NCBI RefSeq assembly: GCF_020709055.1
Contig: NZ_JAJFCK010000058.1
Location: forward strand, 1 to 11,264
Length of the DNA stretch: 11,264 bases
Reading direction: 5' to 3'
Source: Ruminococcus callidus
GTDB lineage: Bacteria > Bacillota > Clostridia > Oscillospirales > Ruminococcaceae
Shown here: piece after piece, positions 8,601 to 11,264 of the stretch
Numbering within the stretch: the stretch's first letter is position 1
Layout: each line of letters starts with the position of its first letter
Notes under the pieces: generated by a model
The model's input: the letters and a program-made list of their open reading frames with translations, nothing else
Databases searched by the model: none
What the model was told of the DNA's origin: nothing
Translations under genes and position numbers: made by a program

Positions 8601-9217
8601 GCTTTTACTGCAACGCCCTTGATCTCCCGTTCAAAGTTGATCTTGACACGCATGGCTGACCACTGGTTGTTGTTCGGGTCGCTTGCATCCACGCCGGGGA
8701 AATTCGGGTTGGAGGCGCTGTCACCGCTCCACGACACGCTGACGGTGATGTTATCCCCACGCACCGGAATCTTGACGCCCTTTTCGTTTCCCATGCTGAG
8801 CCCGCTGCGGAACAAGAGGGAATTGCCGTCTGCTGCCGAGGCGGAGAGGGAGTTGAGCAGGAGGTCATCCACCCGAACATCTCCATCTGCCATTTGCAGA
8901 AATGTGGCGTCGTCTGCAACGGCACAGGTCAGCAGGTCGGCGATCTGGTTCACGCCGGCGCTCTCGCTGATGCTCTTTTCCAGTTCCACCGTGTCGATCA
9001 TCTCTTTCGCCGGCACACTGTATTCTGCGTAGATGTCCACATCGTCAATGACATCGGCAAGCTCGCCGTCCTCTGCCGTCACGTAGTACCATGTGTCGCC
9101 GGATACCGGCTGACCGGCAACGGTCTTTGCAGAAAAACCGCCGTAGTTTTGAGGAACAGCGTAGCATCGTTGAACAGCTGTCCGAAAGTATCCTGATCTT
9201 CTCCGGCAGCGACCCAT
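2621..9217 (-). CDS. Giant surface protein, main part downstream of a frameshift: InlB-type repeats, GLUG repeats, C-terminal module
   Basis: This 2198-residue frame carries most of a very large extracellular protein. Residues before about 25 are out-of-frame sequence; the native frame enters near 9133-9150 from the upstream fragment. Residues to about 600 form a beta-rich region I cannot name. From about 850 to 1570 come repeated modules of the Listeria-Bacteroides (Flg_new) style, each ending in motifs such as GW, TLTAHW or TFTAQW. Two contain acidic DxDxDG-like loops (DVDGDGISDIG near 6600-6637, DSNNDGVVDYG near 5980-6016), probably calcium-binding. Around 1583-1620 is a Cys/His cluster (HWQVCQNESC, then ICTVCG) that may bind zinc. 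GLUG-type repeats follow at about 1690-1810. A C-terminal module of about 290 residues ends in YLGK. I see no LPXTG motif, so it is not sortase-anchored. The likely role is adhesion or surface binding; the ligand is unknown. The usable start is upstream, so 9217 is only a formal start. Confidence 0.85.
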   Translation of the reverse strand: MGRCRRRSGYFRTAVQRCYAVPQNYGGFSAKTVAGQPVSGDTWYYVTAEDGELADVIDDVDIYAEYSVPAKEMIDTVELEKSISESAGVNQIADLLTCAVADDATFLQMADGDVRVDDLLLNSLSASAADGNSLLFRSGLSMGNEKGVKIPVRGDNITVSVSWSGDSASNPNFPGVDASDPNNNQWSAMRVKINFEREIKGVAVKAAVDVTEYLKVTMQGYKEWDGSKISFDYAANMYSQSNFDFSVQVRTDGGDWTDISDSINSSLSSADMVQKYQQMIGADGGYIDLCDVELVGKDFYVIPEFPIFTVHLGLNYVLKFDLSAGITSNFSYLDATQIGMRGKTGEGIQSYKNELVGANRYAYNLDACGYLGIKTGLKGELTLSFTGLRKLGEVGITLELGTYVDVYGYLSLEITKPQQYSGKVNKSLSGGYYMEMGIYLEIRLIARSQTFDVEAGVTLLDEKWKLLSLGNRYVACGINGTGNAEYFMHTNSADITDVCGLSTTCLDLKTGELVENIPLSSLGKFYPHISDSSFQFSNMQLSIDASKSKQKTRVATIDLYCSVPMLTAAKSNDEGYVCITTKLYWADPNLAVNSIADFSKTFRAVYYLKFPDGTLREMDSKEVRMGESVGYFSFSMYHGGYDHIYQMEDALYTDTESNVASFADMDRALKDVYLTEDTAYYRNAEKKQFYVSFVYYDSLAGCWKGDMRVCAAGDIPVVPETALNTPALKQWDGHDNAAGTDVSAISALSDNPKNYYYQWSTMGEDPSRSLKVYQGTEQQVQNQIENYFNDLKAEETGKKTHYNPESTFTQTYAASYNDCNVTFIYGKDGEEYSASSTMKFDSPITTPDNAYFIESVGYLEGWDVDGDGISDIGKDKNNNFVFPNATTDGLVYRGIYEQPDIRVHVQAYDTAQRDYVEVASFSAKSLQQFTFDGKNVLLDGEKVILDGDTVDCFQKALDQTSADAEFLGWERSAYSYYGFQSVNETESLSYLQRQCYFRPKCQVYRNLTYLPAEGTKLKRTVDGVTQELDSYCAKITQGMYYTMYYWWGDFDYSVFQSENADEVTSFVGWDSNNDGVVDYGPRDGVVVRGDMTLRAVCETRKLQVNVEDIASPIPLDFPDEVLPFITDNTTGDGSDGYHYSFEGVYSDYLKLDAYIEGLYKTTRYVDPETGYTVFYYRWMASTTTHTYYPNGKAETVWYQRTMTIREVHNGHTVTFNAGENGYFRNTDGTQKTEFTRELDNGTYSLSEITKYYNTKPWRDAEGDVKYFVDYWTDENGDKIENDEFVVSKQGKTLTAHWSYKAHAKLKTGNWIYGDYTSEVPGSMWMPAGTYKYGDLIPPPVSNHFSKRYRYEVTGWKDSRDTEDIIHSLDEEFTFSPKDDVTFTAQWELTGLELSFDTYEDFKSGTGNLPLEENFNFTHSVILPLGEHSVSDFPILKDKESGSFTWRCAGWKDAGGNIYYLNDENAKISLTTEPIALTPVSEVAAADVRFYGNDGIFEDGSRNVTRRLQVGDHNVATDFPVPTHENTMYEEYTLAGWRVNATRDEPEQFLALDDVFHMKDTTRSIAAMWEIRELEHCYSYIYDEESHWQVCQNESCRDMPEGEKQAHTLDADGICTVCGYGCVTPPCVDGVYEISNVAHLYGFAKLVDSGETGANAVLTCDITVNENVLDSNGACVGRDMIGWTPIGKDSPYTGIFDGQGHSISGLYYNNQAYNEGPGYAGLFAGIYGAEVKNLTIADSYFAATLYGSSIGSIAGRAKNSVISGVENQATLQGRIAGGICAVSIQCTIENCMNRGKITGNDGAAGIVVYAYEDDEENDGIALNRGNLIQNCCSVGTLKVIESSDISAICRDSIQIENCYYDSDVLGDVIDSEQVAGKTREEMRSGEVAYLLSQGENGDIWGQTIGEDDYPKLGGAAVYQNGEVYANGVARLQGSSITLDGTIGVHLYLSLSPEVADDAGAYLELRLPGREKCVLPVSEGEIRSQDGSEYHVFSCSVAAKDVSQPIQASIYCSDGTLMGAFTYSVEEYVAYMTEHPDAYSAESVALAQAMLQYGEYAKAYFDGDALAETAEMQNITADTLSGYVMTKSGTLPDGITYYGSSLLLESETTVRHYFKVAEGTDLTGYNLIEKDGYYYTEDRNIPAGSLGVTRTGTVGGCGIAYSPMCYARAVLGSDSANQNLKTLMKALYLYDAAAQAYLGK
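3790..4150 (-). repeat. GLUG-like repeats within the giant protein
   Basis: This stretch encodes the pattern typical of GLUG motifs: a FDGQGHSISGLYY segment, then GYAGLFAGIYGAEVKNLTI, GSIAGRAKNSVISGV and GGICAVSIQCTIENCMNRG. Each unit has a Gly-rich turn followed by a short strand with Val-x-Asn/Ser-Leu, as in right-handed beta-helix surface proteins. The family is common in secreted proteins of gut Firmicutes and Bacteroidetes. The units are divergent, so this is protein-level rather than DNA-level repetition. Confidence 0.7.
4500..5590 (-). repeat. Tandem InlB B-repeat-like (Flg_new) modules within the giant protein
   Basis: About four divergent modules can be read here. Their openings include VTFNAGENGYF, LELSFDTYEDF and VRFYGNDGIF. 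Each then has a hydrophobic GW core (for example YEVTGWKD, RCAGWKD, YTLAGWRV), and most close with a strand like TLTAHW, TFTAQW or IAAMWE. This matches the ubiquitin-like fold of Listeria-Bacteroides repeats. Spacing is irregular and the DNA is not repetitive, so the modules are old. An isolated copy also lies at the N-terminus of the protein, near 9715-9890. Confidence 0.72.
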
Positions 9218-10041
9218 TCCGTGTAGCCGTCCAGCAGACAGATGGGCATGCCCTCCGTCAGGGTGTACGTATCACGCTGCGGAATGTACAGCGCATAGTC
9301 CGAGCCGTCCCGAATCACGCTGTCCCAGTCCAAATAGAGGATCTCGTTTTTCAGCACGACTGTTTCCGCATCCTCTTTGTGAATCCGCTGGGACAGTGAG
9401 GTGACCTCTCCTTCCTCTTCCGTAACGATAGAAGCGCCGTTGGAAGTCGAGAAATCATAGGTACAGCCCGCCTGATACGCCTGTTCCGGTGTGATTTCGT
9501 ATTTGCCGTCACCCAGCGAGGTTACCGTGAAACCGCTGGGCATAGTTCCCAGATAGGAGTCCACTGTGAGATACTCCCCCAGATTCTCCGCCGTGATCTC
9601 GTCATCGGACTGGAGAATGATGGATGCCGATGCATCGCAGTCCGGCACATAGGCCGACTCACTCTCATAGACCTCGTCGCTGTCCTCCTCATATGCTGCA
9701 TACAGCATTGTGTTGGCATCGAATGCGTCATCCGAAAAGTAGGGCTGCGTCAGCGCCTCATCGTAATACCATCCGGTAAAATCGCTGTTCTCCCGATCAG
9801 CACAGGGGATGCTTTCCAGTGTGGTTCCCTTTTTCACCGCCATCGCCGGAATCTCGCTGCCGCCGTCGGTGTCAAAGGACACGGTAATACGGTTCTTGGC
9901 TTCCTGATAACAGTGATAACCCACCAGTCCGCCTGCAACAGACACTGCCAGACAGAGCGTCATAACCGTCACCACGGCAGCTGTTCGCTTTTTATGCGCT
10001 GCGCCCCCCGGCGCATGTTGTTTTCCCAAATGTTTTTTCAT
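9079..10041 (-). CDS. N-terminal fragment of the giant surface protein (membrane anchor plus InlB-type repeat)
   Basis: This frame encodes 320 residues, of which about the first 300 are native. A basic leader (MKKHLGK...HKKRT) is followed by one hydrophobic segment at about 20-43. This is a signal peptide or signal anchor, so the rest would face outside the cell. Residues 52-118 form one Listeria-Bacteroides repeat (ITVSFDTDGGS, FTGWYYDEALTQPYF, TMLYAAY). An acidic, beta-rich stretch follows. The last roughly 22 residues come from the wrong frame after the shift near 9133-9150. An upstream ATG at 10068 is possible, but GAGGTG lies 6 nt before the ATG at 10041 and the 10041 product has the typical MKK leader. 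Adding one base at the shift joins the fragments into exactly 2474 codons. The gene follows tetR by 44 nt. Confidence 0.82.
   Translation of the reverse strand: MKKHLGKQHAPGGAAHKKRTAAVVTVMTLCLAVSVAGGLVGYHCYQEAKNRITVSFDTDGGSEIPAMAVKKGTTLESIPCADRENSDFTGWYYDEALTQPYFSDDAFDANTMLYAAYEEDSDEVYESESAYVPDCDASASIILQSDDEITAENLGEYLTVDSYLGTMPSGFTVTSLGDGKYEITPEQAYQAGCTYDFSTSNGASIVTEEEGEVTSLSQRIHKEDAETVVLKNEILYLDWDSVIRDGSDYALYIPQRDTYTLTEGMPICLLDGYTEWVAAGEDQDTFGQLFNDATLFLKTTAVFLQRPLPVSRYPATHGTT
9133..9150 (-). other. Frameshift junction splitting the giant surface-protein gene
   Basis: Upstream of this point the 9079-10041 frame carries sensible protein; downstream the 2621-9217 frame does. The interval holds an A4 run (9150-9147) and a T5 run (9137-9133) on the coding strand. 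One extra base in either run restores a continuous frame, reading ...LFLKNYGGFSAKTV or ...LKTTAVFSAKTV. No canonical X XXY YYZ slippery heptamer is present. The cause could be a real one-base deletion, a phase-variation event or a sequence error. Confidence 0.85.
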
Positions 10042-10085
10042 TTCATTCACCTCTTGTTCATTTTGCATATGCTCCGCAGAATATC

Positions 10086-10820
10086 TTAGAGCTTGCCTGC
10101 GTTGGTTCCCGTTTTCCCGGTTTCTTCGTCTGTTTTTTCTGTGAGAACGAAGTCATACTTCATCTCCAGTGCGGTAAACAGCTGCTGCATTACCATGTTG
10201 GCAATGGACGTGATGTCCATTTGCAGCACCTGTGAGATCACCGCATCCTGCTGTTCTTTCGGCACATTGTATGCGCTGAAGCTCATCCGCAGAAACCGCT
10301 GCAGTTTTCGTTTCAGCGTAAAATAACAGTCACACCTCCTCACCATATAGCCCCGCATCATGCCTGCGGTTCCAATTTCCAGTTCAAAAAAGTCCGCCTC
10401 GCTGCACTCCGGCAGATAGCTGCCGAAAATCCTGGATAGCTCCGCTGCCGTCTTATGATGGATGTACTCCGCGACCTGCGGGTGGGTATACGCCTCCACA
10501 TAGATCTCCCGCAGATTCTCATTCAGCTCCGTCAGCGTCATCTGAATCGAGGTTTCCAGCGCATACAGGAAGATGGGATCGGTCGTCGTGCCGGCAAGCT
10601 GTCCTGCAATGTTGAACTGGTTGGAAAACATGAATTCTGTCAGCTCCAAAAGGATGCCATCCTTGGACTTGAAAATGTTATAAAATGTTCCGTTGGTCAC
10701 ATCCGCCAGCCGCAGAATCTCCGCATTGGTCGTCCGGCTGTACCCTTTCTCAATAAACAAACGCACACAGACCGAGAGAATCCTCCGCCTGGCGTCCTCC
10801 TTATCATATCTTCTCGACAT
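10086..10820 (-). CDS. TetR/AcrR-family transcriptional regulator
   Basis: This 244-residue protein has the classic TetR N-terminal DNA-binding domain. A helix at about 8-25 (ARRRILSVCVRLFIEKGY) is followed by a helix-turn-helix at about 31-50. The recognition helix reads VTNGTFYNIF, close to the family pattern (VSxGTLYxYF), then KSKDGIL. Residues 60-210 are helical and would form the ligand-binding and dimer domain, which is not conserved enough to name a ligand. The tail (EKTDEETGKTGTNAGKL) looks disordered. The ribosome-binding site is weak (GTGGTG about 7 nt before the ATG). A perfect palindrome over its own -10 box suggests autorepression. The next gene is the giant surface protein, 44 nt on with no terminator between, so it likely controls that gene too. 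This is an inference from position. Confidence 0.93.
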   Translation of the reverse strand: MSRRYDKEDARRRILSVCVRLFIEKGYSRTTNAEILRLADVTNGTFYNIFKSKDGILLELTEFMFSNQFNIAGQLAGTTTDPIFLYALETSIQMTLTELNENLREIYVEAYTHPQVAEYIHHKTAAELSRIFGSYLPECSEADFFELEIGTAGMMRGYMVRRCDCYFTLKRKLQRFLRMSFSAYNVPKEQQDAVISQVLQMDITSIANMVMQQLFTALEMKYDFVLTEKTDEETGKTGTNAGKL

Positions 10821-10839
10821 GTTCTACACCACTTTCATA

Positions 10840-10865
10840 TATAATTAGATCGCACTCTAATTATA
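10840..10865. promoter_or_regulatory. Probable TetR operator (10-6-10 palindrome)
   Basis: The arms TATAATTAGA (10840-10849) and TCTAATTATA (10856-10865) are perfect reverse complements separated by six bases, TCGCAC. The size (26 bp) and place, covering the -10 box and start of tetR, fit an autoregulatory site for the TetR dimer. No second copy was found elsewhere in the window by eye. Confidence 0.72.
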
Positions 10866-10888
10866 CCATATCAATTTTCAAAACGCAA
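10860..10888 (-). promoter_or_regulatory. Likely promoter of tetR and the giant surface-protein gene
   Basis: On the minus strand TTGCGT (10888-10883) and a perfect TATAAT (10865-10860) are 17 bp apart. The expected transcript would start near 10853, about 30 nt before the tetR ATG. The -10 box is inside the palindromic operator, so bound repressor would block RNA polymerase. The -35 box is weak (three of six matches). Confidence 0.6.
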
Positions 10889-11209
10889 TACTTTTTTCAA
10901 TTTTTTTGACATCCAGTCAGAAAAAATATGATTATTTTTGATTTATCAGGAAAGTTGAATAAAAATAATTCTAAAATGAAGTTGAATCATGTGCAAATTT
11001 GCATTTTAACATGAGAGGACTACACGGCACGCTCCGCTGTGAAATGACTGCAATGCGGAGATTGCCGTATCCCCCCACGGCACACACTTCGTTTTTCCGG
11101 AGGGCATGCTGAAAACCATGCGCCCCATTGGCTCCGGTCTTTTTGTGAAACTGGCGTTTCAGGAAGCCAAACAGGCACCGCAGGAATGCCGGAGAACCCG
11201 GGAGGACAT
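10866..11209. other. AT-rich non-coding region upstream of tetR, no confident gene
   Basis: From 10866 to about 11010 the sequence is very AT-rich. It holds a perfect TTGACA with TATGAT after only 15 bp on the plus strand (10906-10932), a 7-bp A/T hairpin (10922-10939) without a GC stem, a 9-bp direct repeat AAGTTGAAT (10952 and 10979), and a 12-bp palindrome TGCAAATTTGCA (10992-11003). From about 11011 the composition becomes GC-richer and coding-like on the plus strand. I see no RNA gene and no full-length ORF. Confidence 0.6.
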
Positions 11210-11228
11210 TGAGAGCTCGTGTTCATAG
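11043..11228 (+). pseudogene. Possible plus-strand gene remnant cut by the right repeat
   Basis: One plus-strand frame is open from 11043 to a TAG at 11226-11228, which lies inside the terminal repeat. Its residues look protein-like (for example HFVFPEGMLKTM, GLFVKLAFQEA), with codon use like the real genes. The first ATG in frame is at 11106 and gives only 40 residues. GGAGG precedes it but only 2-3 bases away. The coding-like character runs up to the repeat edge at 11210, as if an older gene had been cut there. I recognise no family, and chance is possible. Confidence 0.25.
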
Positions 11229-11264
11229 GCGTCTATCTACGTCTTTTCGGCAAATTTTGTTGCA
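11210..11264. repeat. Right arm of 55-bp perfect terminal inverted repeat
   Basis: This is the exact reverse complement of 1-55, with the first mismatch at 11209 against base 56. It opens inward with TGAGAGCTCG and ends outward with TTTTGTTGCA. The two inner edges (55/56 and 11209/11210) are the likely true repeat boundaries, while the outer edges are set by the window. Confidence 0.95.

Noticed and set aside
9133..9150. Programmed -1 ribosomal frameshift
   Set aside because: The shift direction fits, but there is no canonical X XXY YYZ heptamer and I see no downstream pseudoknot. A plain one-base indel explains it more simply.
10922..10939. Terminator-like A/T hairpin upstream of tetR
   Set aside because: The stem contains only A-T pairs and would be too weak to end transcription. 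It fits a generally AT-rich promoter region.
11020..11226. 68-residue minus-strand frame at the right end
   Set aside because: It starts inside the terminal repeat, has low-complexity Pro/Ser/Cys content and no ribosome-binding site. The plus strand looks more coding-like here.
1..11264. Circular plasmid or phage with terminal redundancy
   Set aside because: A circular assembly would leave direct repeats at the ends. These are inverted, and no replication, packaging or mobilisation genes are present.
1..11264. Linear plasmid with terminal inverted repeats
   Set aside because: No replication protein, terminal-protein or DNA polymerase gene is present, and 55 bp exactly at the window limits is better explained by an assembly boundary.

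Overview
The window suggests a Gram-positive, Clostridia-type gut bacterium, most like Ruminococcus or other Oscillospiraceae. This rests on strong AGGAGG ribosome-binding sites, a very large secreted protein built from Listeria-Bacteroides (InlB B-type) repeats and GLUG repeats, and a TetR-type regulator next to it. The taxonomic call is an inference from protein style, not from a marker gene. All six confident genes lie on the minus strand, so transcription runs from high to low coordinates.

Layout, in the direction of transcription. About 10.82-11.21 kb is an AT-rich upstream region holding the tetR promoter, with a perfect 10+10 bp palindrome over its -10 box. The far right also has a short plus-strand open stretch that may be a gene remnant. 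The TetR regulator (10086-10820) is followed after 44 nt by a giant membrane-anchored surface protein. That protein would have about 2473 residues, but one missing base near 9133-9150 splits it into two overlapping frames (9079-10041 and 2621-9217). A clear intrinsic terminator (2544-2574) closes this unit.

The second unit (61-2411) is a tight four-gene operon: a helical 156-aa protein, a Gly-rich coiled-coil 285-aa protein, a basic 104-aa protein and a complete P-loop GTPase. Gaps are 20, 11 and 1 nt, and each gene has its own good Shine-Dalgarno site. I recognise the GTPase fold but none of the partners. This is the best candidate here for an undescribed multi-protein system: an NTPase switch with two coiled-coil partners, one carrying a glycine/phenylalanine-rich N-terminus that could touch a membrane or polymerise.

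The window begins and ends with the same 55-bp sequence in inverted orientation (1-55 and 11210-11264, no mismatch). Either the segment sits between two inverted copies of a longer repeat, such as an insertion sequence, or it is an invertible segment. The length of 55 equals a common assembler k-mer, so the window is probably one edge of an assembly graph and the true repeat may continue outward beyond both ends. No recombinase, tRNA, rRNA or CRISPR array is visible.
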